Below, one piece after another: positions 26,001 to 32,905 of a stretch of 54,981 nucleotides of DNA (its first letter is position 1; each line of letters begins with the position of its first letter). This DNA comes from an uncultured Clostridia bacterium (GTDB lineage Bacteria; Bacillota; Clostridia; Oscillospirales; Ruminococcaceae). The stretch spans positions 1 to 54,981 of the forward strand of contig CANPXN010000017.1 in the NCBI GenBank assembly GCA_947586185.1, in the 5' to 3' direction. A program made the translations under genes and the position numbers. Below the pieces are notes generated by a model, which saw nothing but the letters and a program-made list of their open reading frames with translations, made no database searches and was not told where the DNA came from.

Positions 26001-26615
26001 TCTATGTCTGTTATAACCTCAATTAAACCTGTTACGTCAAAGAGTGTGGTAACAAGCGTTTCGGTTGTTCCGATAACATCAATAAGCATTGTTACATCAA
26101 TTTCCGTTGTGCATAGCGTAGATTCTTCAAGTTCGTCTACTGAAAATATAACGAAAAATTCAAATACAGTTATCGTTCCGTCTAAAGTTGAGGGAATAGA
26201 TGTTGTAATGAATAAGGATTTGTATTATTTCAGCAGTGACCAGAATTTTGCAAGCAAGATTTTTATTCTTAAAGATGGAGCGGCTGACGTTTGCAGCTTT
26301 AATGTGACTCCGAAGGACGCATATACCGGAAAGTGCGAAGAGGTTGAAATTGATGTTATTTATGATAATGAAGTAATTTATACTACTTCGGTTCATGTTG
26401 GACTTAAAGGCGATGCAAATGGTGACGGAAAAATCACGGCGCTGGATGCTTCTCTGGTGTTTAGTGATTATAAGCTTACATACAATGGCGGAGAATCCCA
26501 CCTTGATTCGCTTCAGAAATTCTATGCTAACATTGATGAAAACGGAAAGCTTTCAGCAAGTGACGCATCCTATATATTCTCAAGATATATTGAAAATTAT
26601 CATAGTAATGATTAA
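23004..26615 (+). CDS. Giant secreted dockerin protein with GLUG, Ig-like and VTS hexapeptide regions
   Basis: A 1203-residue protein. Order: signal peptide ~1-23; a GLUG-repeat-like region ~60-430 (GGLFGITG, GGICGCS, GGILGYA, GGIAGQ); three BIG2-type Ig-like domains ~432-507, 508-586 and 593-668; a Ser/Thr linker to ~740; about 296 residues (~742-1038) of a hexapeptide repeat VTS[ILVM]Sx with recurring VTSIEPVTSLS; a Ser-rich spacer; a beta-rich C-terminal module ~1055-1133; and a type I dockerin (GDANGDGKIT … IDENGKLSAS). No catalytic motif is seen. It is probably an adhesin, spacer or structural cellulosome subunit; the repeat is strongly beta-prone, unlike usual Pro/Thr linkers. It lies 37 bp after gatB and ends at a strong double hairpin. 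Confidence 0.85.
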   Translation: MKIRKLLTCLICGVVFFCQSVSAFSVPEIADTAMTASASEASSAIWDGSCDTSWYDSEIPIFDISTAAQLAGLAVLVNSGHTMENQEINLANDLTLNNISEYSKWGTKEFSESAAGSSDDTGEAASALNNWVPIGMTGMEFNGKFNGNGHTITGMYCENSNYGGLFGITGTNSSINAVNFNKAYVKNDKYAGIVCGYSKGIINNCTIQGKVCAITGSVGGICGCSEYIISNCINMADIDIIQTYTGTSTYNAGKIGGICGSSKNLMVSYSCNYGTINISTEMSSAKSRHTAYAGGILGYAEGSDSSISDCYNRGRISSVVSGTYASISDYMGGIAGQYAFSIENVYNTGEIICPSTTCGCILGSSGSGTADLQQKCYYSIGDITKGVGSGADNTIGKKLENMKTEEFARSLGEAFIYIEDDFPALNISADRYYADLSSETLSFTSYKQQKTLTLTTNYAGEISWVSNNPEIATVENGVVTALKNGTCSIYAICGDITAECIVDVNYTYKFDAEELTLKTGETSKVNIMNVLTDEPASGLRVTWKSSNTGIATVNGGVITPVAAGNTVITATFSGITLRCDVTVSEEAISHEVDNSSLDKTEMKIEIDETQTLKVNDYDGDIVWVSGNSQIVTVNNLGIICGMSPGIATVYAMLANGTTLTCKVIVAESQIETLPSSSSISVTEHSTETSVSTETTVSGNSSSDTDESSSDSSNSTASSSSETTVKTNHTGSESSSSGGKETVVTVTSIVTVTSLVPVTYIDVVTSISNVTSISCVTSMSVVTSIEPVTSLSVITSISTVTWIRYVTSISVVTSVDVSVSVDVSVSVSESLSVVTSIEPVTSLSIVTSVSAITSVSCVTSMSVVTSISVSYIASEVSMITSVSVVTSIEPVTSLSVVTSVSNITSVSVVTSFSVSVSFIASEVVTSLSIVTSIEPVTSLSVVTSISNVTSYVTSVSVVTSVSVIASKVVTSLSIVTSIKPVTSLSVVTSVSDVTKISYVTSMSVITSIKPVTSKSVVTSVSVVPITSISIVTSISVVHSVDSSSSSTENITKNSNTVIVPSKVEGIDVVMNKDLYYFSSDQNFASKIFILKDGAADVCSFNVTPKDAYTGKCEEVEIDVIYDNEVIYTTSVHVGLKGDANGDGKITALDASLVFSDYKLTYNGGESHLDSLQKFYANIDENGKLSASDASYIFSRYIENYHSND
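25230..26120 (+). repeat. 18-bp-period repeat encoding ~49 VTSxSx hexapeptides
   Basis: The DNA encodes units such as VTSIEP-VTSLSV-VTSVSN. A longer register, with VVTSIEPVTSLSVVTS (or KP) recurring about every 40-60 residues six times, suggests amplification of a larger unit. Codons differ between units, so the repeat is not freshly expanded. Confidence 0.9.
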
Positions 26616-26626
26616 GTAAATATTTT

Positions 26627-26707
26627 AAAAGCCCCGGCAAATGAAATGCACCCCAAAAGTTAAATCTAACGGGGTGCATTTCAAAATGCCGGGGTTTTAT
26701 TTTTTTA
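26627..26707. terminator. Nested double hairpin terminator
   Basis: Outer stem AAAGCCCCGGCA / TGCCGGGGTTTT and inner stem GAAATGCACCCC / GGGGTGCATTTC enclose an AT-rich loop, followed by a long T-run on the plus strand. It ends the giant dockerin gene. Confidence 0.85.
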
Positions 26708-26745
26708 AATATAAAAGAAAAAGACCGGAAATAATTCCGACCCCT
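26708..26745 (-). terminator. Terminator of the asnB-HD-pyrB operon
   Basis: On the minus strand a GGTCGGAA…TTCCGGTC hairpin is followed by TTTTTCTTTTAT, about 100 bp after the pyrB stop. Confidence 0.65.
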
Positions 26746-26841
26746 TTCTTTGTTCATTTTTTCTTTTTGTTCTACAACCATATTATAACATATAATTAAA
26801 ATAATTTCAATTAAAATTTTTATGTAAAAATAAACAAACTT

Positions 26842-27924
26842 TTAGTGTTCCAAAAGCATTCTTTCGTCACAATATTCACATTCAACAGTATCTCCGCTAC
26901 CTATAAAGGATTTAGGGAGGTACTGCTCACTGTTAGTTATACATTTTGGATTGTTGCAGGAATAGTTTGGATGTTTGGTTCCTTTTAAAAGCTTTGTAGG
27001 AGCCTGATTTTCAAGCATTGTCATAATCAGTGCCATTCTGACATACATGCCATATTTAGCCTGTCTGAAATACATCGCTCTTTTGTCATCATCAACTTCA
27101 ACTGAAATTTCGTCTACTCTTGGAAGCGGGTGCATAACGATCATATCGCTGCGTCCCTTTTTTAACTTAGCTTTATCCAGCACATATGTATTTTTTTCTG
27201 CAAGGTATTCTTCCTCACTGCTGAAACGTTCACGCTGAATCCTTGTCATATACAAAACATCCAGATCTCCTATCACGCTTTCAAGAGAGGAAACTTCACG
27301 AAACTTACAACCGCTTGCTCTAAGAATATCCTTTATATATGATGGAAGCTTTAGTGCAGGAGTTGAAATAAGAGTAAATGTATTGTTAGGATAGCAGGAA
27401 AGAGCCTTACAGAGGGAATGAACAGTTCTGCCGTTCATAAGATCACCGCAAAGACCGATGTTTAAATCACTAAGTCTTCCTTTTTCTTCTTTAAGAGTAA
27501 GCAGGTCTGTAAGAGTCTGGGTAGGGTGAAGATGGCCACCGTCTCCTGCGTTTATAACCGGGCAGTCCGCTGAAAGAGCCGCAGCCTTTGCAGAACCTGC
27601 AAGGGGATGCCTTATTATTAAAATATCCGCATAGTTGCTGACTACCTTTGTAGTGTCTTTTAGGTTTTCACCCTTTGAAACCGAAGATGTTGCTGGATTA
27701 TCAAATCCTATAATACTTCCACCGAGTCTTATCATAGCTGCCTGAAACGACATCTGTGTTCTGGTAGACGGTTCGTAGAACAAAGTAGCCATGATTTTGC
27801 CCACGCATGCGTGTGTATAGCGCTGAGGATGAGCGCATATATCCTCGCCCAGCTCAACTATTTTGTTCCACCAGGATACTGGATAGTCGTTTAAATCCAC
27901 TAAATGCTGATATTGTGAAACCAT
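26842..27924 (-). CDS. pyrB: Aspartate carbamoyltransferase with PyrI-like zinc ribbon
   Basis: A 360-residue PyrB, condensing carbamoyl phosphate and aspartate in pyrimidine synthesis. Catalytic blocks: FYEPSTRT (~49-56), RHPLAGS, HLHPTQTLTDL and MHPLPRVDEI. Past the usual end (~305-310) comes a tail with Cys323, Cys328, Cys349 and Cys352 (CNNPKC … CEYC), which matches the zinc-binding domain of the regulatory subunit PyrI (C-x4-C … C-x2-C). The nucleotide-binding allosteric domain of PyrI is absent. In E. coli that zinc domain is the contact between catalytic and regulatory chains; here it may stabilise the trimer or dock a separate PyrI. Last gene after asnB and the HD hydrolase. Confidence 0.93.
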   Translation of the reverse strand: MVSQYQHLVDLNDYPVSWWNKIVELGEDICAHPQRYTHACVGKIMATLFYEPSTRTQMSFQAAMIRLGGSIIGFDNPATSSVSKGENLKDTTKVVSNYADILIIRHPLAGSAKAAALSADCPVINAGDGGHLHPTQTLTDLLTLKEEKGRLSDLNIGLCGDLMNGRTVHSLCKALSCYPNNTFTLISTPALKLPSYIKDILRASGCKFREVSSLESVIGDLDVLYMTRIQRERFSSEEEYLAEKNTYVLDKAKLKKGRSDMIVMHPLPRVDEISVEVDDDKRAMYFRQAKYGMYVRMALIMTMLENQAPTKLLKGTKHPNYSCNNPKCITNSEQYLPKSFIGSGDTVECEYCDERMLLEH

Positions 27925-27963
27925 TTTTAACCTCCGGATTTTTTAATAAGGGACTTGCCCTTT

Positions 27964-28632
27964 TTACAAAACGGATGAACCGTTTACTATCATTTTAAAT
28001 TGTATATTAAGATATGCACAAGCTCGTTTGCAAAGCAGCATTCTTTCCATGAAAATTTCAAAGTATTCTATTACCGGGGAAATTTCCGTGTCAATATTAA
28101 TATCAAGTATAATTGCCGTTTTGCTTTCATTGAAATAGAGAGAAGACTTTTCCACGGCGTAATTGACCCGGTCGTGAATATCAAATGTCAAAAAGTCGTT
28201 GTTCCTGACTCTGCTTCTTCTTACATCGGTTTTGTCAGCGATTATCAGCGCTGCCGATATAGCGTCAATAGGCTGTGCAGTGCCTTCGTCATGATTGCCG
28301 ATAGCGGATATGATCGAGCAAATTTCAGAAGCCGGCATGTTAATATTATCCAGCAGTCTGAAAGCCATAACAGCGCCGCTCTGTGCATGGTCTGTTCTGT
28401 TGATAACATTTCCTATATCGTGCATGATTCCGGCAATTCTTGCAAGCTCAGCCTGACGCTCGTCATAGCCAAGCTCAGTAAGGATCATGCTTGCGTTTTT
28501 AGCAACGATTTCCACATGGGCAAAGGAATGCTCAGTAAAGCCCTGTGCTTCCAGAGCCTTGTCAGCACGCCTGATGTATTCCATAATATCTGGATTCTGC
28601 TTGATATACTTATAAGTTACAAAGCTTGCCAT
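27964..28632 (-). CDS. HD-domain phosphohydrolase
   Basis: A 222-residue protein with an HD metal-binding domain: His39 (EHSFAHVEI), His71-Asp72 (GIMHDIGN), further His in TDHAQSG and GNHDEG, and Asp in ADKTDV, which resembles the H…HD…H…H…D arrangement of multi-metal HD enzymes. These hydrolyse phosphate esters of nucleotides or related molecules; the substrate here is unknown. It sits 18 bp after asnB and 39 bp before pyrB, suggesting a nucleotide-linked role, by context only. A 449-codon open frame on the other strand over this gene and asnB is a shadow. Confidence 0.85.
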   Translation of the reverse strand: MASFVTYKYIKQNPDIMEYIRRADKALEAQGFTEHSFAHVEIVAKNASMILTELGYDERQAELARIAGIMHDIGNVINRTDHAQSGAVMAFRLLDNINMPASEICSIISAIGNHDEGTAQPIDAISAALIIADKTDVRRSRVRNNDFLTFDIHDRVNYAVEKSSLYFNESKTAIILDINIDTEISPVIEYFEIFMERMLLCKRACAYLNIQFKMIVNGSSVL

Positions 28633-28650
28633 TTTTCTCCCTTTCAGAAG

Positions 28651-30522
28651 TTATTTTACAAATTCGCTGTTTTCAAAATACACTCCATACCACACAAGGA
28701 ATGTGTAAATCGTCCAGACTTTTCTGCTGTTGTCAGCCTTTCCTGCTCTGTGGTCGTCAAGAAGCTTCACAATAAGGTCAGTGTTAAAGAACATATTTGC
28801 AGCTTTACTTGTGAATCTTTCTTTCACGACATTATAGTATTTATCCTCCTTGAGCCATACTCTTATCGGAACAGGGAAACCAAGCTTTTTCTTTGCAGCT
28901 GTTTTAGCGGTCTGAGGAGGAGTATCTTTCTTTGCAGCCAGTCTCATTGCATATTTGGTAATATAATTTGTGGTATCTGTCTTTTCAGTATGCGTCACTC
29001 TGTACCTACGAGGGATTTTCTCAGCAACGCTCATGACCTCCTTGTCAAGGAACGGAACTCTCAGTTCAAGGGAGTTAGCCATGCTCATTTTATCGGCTTT
29101 AAGCAGTATATCTCCTGTCATCCAGAGATGAAGATCAAGATACTGCATTTTTGTTACATCGTCCTTACCTTTAACTTTATCATAGAAAGGCTTTGTTATA
29201 ACAGTTGGATCAGGAGCATTTGTACTTATTTTCAGCAGTTTTTTTCTTTCCTCCGGAGTGAACATATATGCGTTTCCGATAAATCTGTCTTCAAGGTCTG
29301 TTCCTTTTCTGATAAAGAAGTTAACGCCCCTTTTTGCAGGAAGCTTTGAGGCAATCTTGCCGATGCCTTTCTTTATCGCCCTTGGGAGCCTGTCGTACGC
29401 TGTGCCGTTCGGTTCGCTGTAAACATTATATCCACCGAATATTTCATCTGCTCCTTCTCCGGAAAGAACGACCTTTAGCTTTTCCGAGGCTATATTGCAC
29501 ACAAAGTACAGAGCCACAGCCGCAGGGTCTGCAAGAGGCTCATCCATGTGATACATAATTTTAGGAATGATGTCCCAGTACTCTTCTGCTGAAATGACCT
29601 TACTGTTGTTTTCCTTGCCGATAGCCTTTGAAAATTCCTTTGCCCAGCCTATTTCGTTATATTTTTCATCTGAGCCAAAGCCTACAGTAAAGGTTTTGTC
29701 AACATCTGCAACTGCTGCTACATAGCTTGAATCAACGCCGCTGGACAAAAAGCTGCCTACCTCAACATCAGCGATTTTATGAGCCTCAACGGAGTTATGG
29801 AAAACATCGGAAATTTTATTTACCCAGCTGTTAAGATCAGGCTTTTCATCTGCGTTAAAGTTTATTTCCCAGTATCGTTCAACCTTAAGACTGCCATTTT
29901 TATAGGTAAAGCAATGAGCGGCAGGAAGCTTATATACATTTTTAAAAAATGTTTCACTTTGAGGGGAATACTGGAATGTGAGATAATTCTCAAGAGCGGC
30001 AGTATTAAGTTCTTTTTCAAAATGAGGATGAGGTAAAAAGCTTTTTATTTCAGATCCGAAAAGAAAGCTTTTTCCAGCATTACAGTAATAAAGAGGCTTA
30101 ATGCCGAAGAAATCACGAGCGCCGAAAAGCTCTTTAGTATTTTTGTCCCATATTACGAAAGCAAACATGCCCCTAAGCATATTCAGCAATTTTTTTCCAT
30201 ATTCCTCATATCCGTGGAGCAGAACTTCAGAATCTGTTTTTGTTTTAAATGTGTGTCCTGCAGCAACAAGCTTTTCCCTTATGCTCTGAAAATTATAAAT
30301 TTCACCGTTAAAAAGCAGGACCTTTGAGCCGTCTTCGTTAAGAATAGGCTGATCCCCCTGAGCAAGGTCTATGATGCTCAGACGCCTGAATCCAAGAGCT
30401 ATGCCCTCGTCAACATATTTTCCGCCCGAGTCCGGTCCTCGATGGATAATTTTATCCATCATTTTTTCTATAACAACATTGGAATCATTAATGCAGTTAG
30501 TAAATCCGACAAATCCGCACAT
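28651..30522 (-). CDS. asnB: Asparagine synthetase (glutamine-hydrolysing)
   Basis: A 623-residue AsnB. ATG at 30522 is chosen over 30528 because it places Cys at position 2 (MCGFVGF), the N-terminal nucleophile of the glutaminase domain after Met removal, and it fits GGAGG 9 bp upstream. The glutaminase domain covers ~1-200 (RGPDSGG, LFNGEIYN); the synthetase domain has the ATP loop SSGVDSS and SGEGADEIFGGY. It makes asparagine from aspartate, glutamine and ATP. First gene of an operon ending with pyrB, also an aspartate-using enzyme. Confidence 0.95.
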   Translation of the reverse strand: MCGFVGFTNCINDSNVVIEKMMDKIIHRGPDSGGKYVDEGIALGFRRLSIIDLAQGDQPILNEDGSKVLLFNGEIYNFQSIREKLVAAGHTFKTKTDSEVLLHGYEEYGKKLLNMLRGMFAFVIWDKNTKELFGARDFFGIKPLYYCNAGKSFLFGSEIKSFLPHPHFEKELNTAALENYLTFQYSPQSETFFKNVYKLPAAHCFTYKNGSLKVERYWEINFNADEKPDLNSWVNKISDVFHNSVEAHKIADVEVGSFLSSGVDSSYVAAVADVDKTFTVGFGSDEKYNEIGWAKEFSKAIGKENNSKVISAEEYWDIIPKIMYHMDEPLADPAAVALYFVCNIASEKLKVVLSGEGADEIFGGYNVYSEPNGTAYDRLPRAIKKGIGKIASKLPAKRGVNFFIRKGTDLEDRFIGNAYMFTPEERKKLLKISTNAPDPTVITKPFYDKVKGKDDVTKMQYLDLHLWMTGDILLKADKMSMANSLELRVPFLDKEVMSVAEKIPRRYRVTHTEKTDTTNYITKYAMRLAAKKDTPPQTAKTAAKKKLGFPVPIRVWLKEDKYYNVVKERFTSKAANMFFNTDLIVKLLDDHRAGKADNSRKVWTIYTFLVWYGVYFENSEFVK

Positions 30523-30561
30523 ATCCATTTCCCTCCAATTAAATTTTCAAGTATCTTCTAT

Positions 30562-30590
30562 ATTATACTATATGTTTGATTACTTTGCAA
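30562..30590 (-). promoter_or_regulatory. Promoter of asnB-HD-pyrB
   Basis: On the minus strand TTGCAA (30590-30585), 17 bp, TATAAT (30567-30562). It is back to back with the promoter at 30622-30650, which also uses TTGCAA. Confidence 0.75.
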
Positions 30591-30621
30591 TAATTTAACC
30601 CATTAAAATTATAAAAAAGCC

Positions 30622-30650
30622 TTGCAAAAAATTCTAATGTGGGTTATAAT
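30622..30650 (+). promoter_or_regulatory. Promoter of the SGNH hydrolase gene
   Basis: TTGCAA (30622-30627), 17 bp, TATAAT (30645-30650). It leaves a leader of about 95 bases before ATG 30751. Confidence 0.75.
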
Positions 30651-30750
30651 ATTTTAAGAGATTCTGTAAAAAATATTGCATATATGCAGAAGTGTGTCAA
30701 AAAGGCGTAAAGAAAGTTTTAGATGCTATTTTTAGGAGGCATTTGTTATC

Positions 30751-31608
30751 ATGTCGTCAAGAGAAAGCAGAACCATAATTTACGGCAGAAGCAATAAGCC
30801 TGTTATTCGTTTCAGATTTAAGGCTGTGCCGATATTTTTTATTATTCCGATTATAGTATGCTTTATTATATACATGGCAGGAGTTAATATAGGAATTGGC
30901 TCGGATAAATCCAAAAAAATCAACAAGATTCAAAGCCTGATCGCTGATTCCCAGATTGAAAGCTCCGTTGACGAGGTGCCGGTTTCAAAAAGCAAGGACA
31001 TAGTGAATCCTGTTCCGGAAAGCGATCCAGTCTCAGAAACCTACCTCGGAAAATGTATGTTTGTCGGTGATTCAATTACGGTGGGATTTGCAGATTATCA
31101 GTTTGTTTCGATGAAAAATATTTGTGCTACTGTGGGAATGAACATTGAAAAGATCAATACTGATAAAATGAAAACCACTTACGGAGAGTTAACGGCTTTA
31201 GATACCTTAAAAGAGGCAAAGCCGACAAATATATATATTATGCTCGGAAGCAATGGCATTGCATGGCTTACTAACGAGGAAATGATAAGTTTATACAGCG
31301 ATTTTGTAGATAATATAAAGAAAGAACTGCCGGACAGTGATATATATATACTGTCGATCCCTCCGGTTACTGCGGAAAGGGAGGTAAGTAAAAAAGCTCC
31401 TATAAAAAATGAATCTATTGACCAGTATAATTCAGAGCTTCTTAAAATGGCTGACAGCAAAGGAATCCATTATGTTGACATAAATACAGTTTTAAAGGGT
31501 TCTGACGGCAAGTTTCCAGCCGCTGATGCAGCCGATGACGGCATGCACTTTAAGAAGAATACTTATAAGACTGTTGTAGATTATATTCTGTCACATACGG
31601 CGTCATGA
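30751..31608 (+). CDS. Membrane-anchored SGNH/GDSL hydrolase
   Basis: A 285-residue protein with a short basic N-terminus and one membrane helix (~26-46), followed by an outside domain. SGNH blocks: FVGDSITVG with Ser108, the Asn block as MLGSNGI, and the C-terminal Asp-His pair as DGMH (Asp263, His266). Such enzymes remove acyl, often acetyl, groups from surface polysaccharides or peptidoglycan; the substrate here is not known. TAGGAGG is 10-15 bp before the ATG. A weak hairpin (ACTCTTTAAGAGT, 31621-31633) follows. Confidence 0.85.
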   Translation: MSSRESRTIIYGRSNKPVIRFRFKAVPIFFIIPIIVCFIIYMAGVNIGIGSDKSKKINKIQSLIADSQIESSVDEVPVSKSKDIVNPVPESDPVSETYLGKCMFVGDSITVGFADYQFVSMKNICATVGMNIEKINTDKMKTTYGELTALDTLKEAKPTNIYIMLGSNGIAWLTNEEMISLYSDFVDNIKKELPDSDIYILSIPPVTAEREVSKKAPIKNESIDQYNSELLKMADSKGIHYVDINTVLKGSDGKFPAADAADDGMHFKKNTYKTVVDYILSHTAS

Positions 31609-31668
31609 TTTAAGTTTTATACTCTTTAAGAGTTTATTATATACATTAGGAAGGGACATGATGAAAAA

Positions 31669-32151
31669 ATGAGAAAAATAATTTGTTCGGCTTTGGCGTT
31701 TGCTATGCTCTTAAGCGTTACGGCATGCGGAAAGGAAGATTCAAAGGATAACAAGAAAGCTTCTGCGCCTTTGAAAGAAATAACTGCAGAGGTTATTGAA
31801 AAAAGCGATGTTAAATTCCCGGAAATGGTTGAAGTATCCGAAGATAACTTTCAGTTTAGATATGGAATAGAAGCTGATGATTATACCGAATACTCAGTAT
31901 ACTGGGCAGGTTCAGGCGGAGATGCTGACGAGGTTTGCGTTATCAAGGCAGCTTCCGGAAAGCTTGACGATGTTAAGGACGCTGTAAAGTCAAGGCTGGA
32001 TTCTCAGAAGGAAGTTTTCAAGGACTATGTTCCGGAAGAGTATGATCAGCTTTGTGAGAGTGAGATAAAGACAAAGTCCGGTTACGTTTACTGGGTATGT
32101 TCTGACGATAATAAAAAAGCAGAGGAAAAGATCCTTTCATATTTTGAATAA
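31669..32151 (+). CDS. Lipoprotein, DUF4358-like
   Basis: A 160-residue lipoprotein: signal peptide with lipobox SVTAC (Cys at ~20), then a ~110-residue soluble domain resembling DUF4358 proteins of Clostridia (EVIEKSDVKFPEM … DEVCVIKA … YWVCSD). Function unknown. The start is odd: AGGAAGGG sits 13 bp from ATG 31669 but optimally before ATG 31661, which opens a tiny frame (ATG ATG AAA AAA TGA) ending in an ATGA overlap with the lipoprotein start. Either re-initiation or a one-base homopolymer difference explains it. Confidence 0.75.
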   Translation: MRKIICSALAFAMLLSVTACGKEDSKDNKKASAPLKEITAEVIEKSDVKFPEMVEVSEDNFQFRYGIEADDYTEYSVYWAGSGGDADEVCVIKAASGKLDDVKDAVKSRLDSQKEVFKDYVPEEYDQLCESEIKTKSGYVYWVCSDDNKKAEEKILSYFE

Positions 32152-32156
32152 GCTTT

Positions 32157-32193
32157 AGCTGATTCCGTGAAATTCATGGAGTCAGCTTTTTTA
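32157..32193 (+). terminator. Terminator of the lipoprotein gene
   Basis: AGCTGATTCC (32157-32166) pairs with GGAGTCAGCT (32178-32187), followed by TTTTTT. Confidence 0.8.
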
Positions 32194-32215
32194 TTAAAAA
32201 AATTTTTCCAAACTA

Positions 32216-32263
32216 TTGACAAACAGGAAAAAATGTAGTATTATATGAACAGATAAACATATG
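32216..32263 (+). promoter_or_regulatory. Promoter and candidate operator of the metal-efflux operon
   Basis: TTGACA (32216-32221), 17 bp, TATTAT (32239-32244). ATATGAAC … AAACATAT (32243-32262) across the start site resembles the AT-rich inverted operators of ArsR/SmtB repressors, here likely bound by the first gene's own product. Confidence 0.65.
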
Positions 32264-32279
32264 AAAGGATGTGCAAACA

Positions 32280-32642
32280 TTGACTGAAGATAAAAATGTA
32301 GAAAGCGGAGAGTATTTATGCGCTCATGAGGACACCGTAAAAAAGGTAAAAGAAGAAATGCCAGAAGACGAGTTTTTGTATGATCTTGCTGAGCTTTTTA
32401 AAGTGTTCGGCGATTCTACAAGGATCAAGATACTATATGTGCTTTTTGAATCGGAGTTATGCGTATATGACATAGCGCAGCTTCTTGGTCTTACCCAGAC
32501 AGCAGTATCACATCAGCTTAGGGTTTTAAAGAATAATAAGCTGGTACGATTCAGAAAAGAAGGTAAGATAGTGTTCTATTCGCTTGCAGACGACCACGTT
32601 ACCCGAATAATCAATCAGGGTATGGAGCACATTTGTGAGTAA
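32280..32642 (+). CDS. ArsR/SmtB-family metal-sensing repressor
   Basis: A 120-residue winged-helix repressor. I place the start at TTG 32280, 10 bp after AAAGGA (32264-32269); the in-frame GTG at 32271 is too close to it. The DNA-reading helix is TQTAVSHQLRVLK. Possible metal ligands are Cys14 (YLCAHED) and Cys61 (ELCVYD, where CadC-type proteins have a second Cys that is Tyr here), plus an alpha-5 type set Asp104/His106/His117. So Zn(II) or Cd(II) sensing is likely. It should repress the downstream HMA protein and P-type ATPase until metal rises. Confidence 0.85.
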   Translation: MTEDKNVESGEYLCAHEDTVKKVKEEMPEDEFLYDLAELFKVFGDSTRIKILYVLFESELCVYDIAQLLGLTQTAVSHQLRVLKNNKLVRFRKEGKIVFYSLADDHVTRIINQGMEHICE

Positions 32643-32670
32643 ATATATTATTGATTTGGAGGAAAATATT

Positions 32671-32889
32671 ATGACAAAGGTATTTAATTTAGTTGATCTT
32701 GACTGCGCTAATTGCGCACAGAAAATGGAAGATGCAATAAGAAAGATTGATGGTGTTGAGGACGTATCAGTAAGCTTTATGATGCAAAAAATGACTCTTA
32801 CCGCTGATGAAGAGAAATTTGAGGAAATAAAGAAAAAAATTAAGAAAGTATGCCGTAAGGTAGAGCCTGACTGCAAAATAGAATTTTGA
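32671..32889 (+). CDS. Stand-alone heavy-metal-associated (HMA) domain protein
   Basis: A 72-residue protein; ATG 32671 follows GGAGG (32658-32662) by 8 bp. The HMA metal site is DCANCAQ (Cys12, Cys15), with the ferredoxin-like beta-alpha-beta pattern after it. A Leu-Asp-Cys-x-x-Cys start, as in ZntA, points to Zn2+ or Cd2+ rather than Cu+. It is the domain normally fused to the N-terminus of the ATPase encoded 16 bp downstream, which lacks it. It probably acts as a separate metal-delivery partner in the cytoplasm. Confidence 0.88.
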   Translation: MTKVFNLVDLDCANCAQKMEDAIRKIDGVEDVSVSFMMQKMTLTADEEKFEEIKKKIKKVCRKVEPDCKIEF

Positions 32890-32905
32890 CAAGGGAGATG
32901 ACATT

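Noticed and set aside
25230-26120. CRISPR array
   Set aside because: The repeats are 18-bp codon-level periods inside one long open frame; there are no constant repeats with unique spacers and no cas genes.
28000-29349. A 449-codon open frame on the plus strand over the HD hydrolase and asnB
   Set aside because: It lies antisense to two well-conserved genes, lacks a ribosome binding site, and its Cys/Ser/Phe-rich composition is that of a shadow frame.
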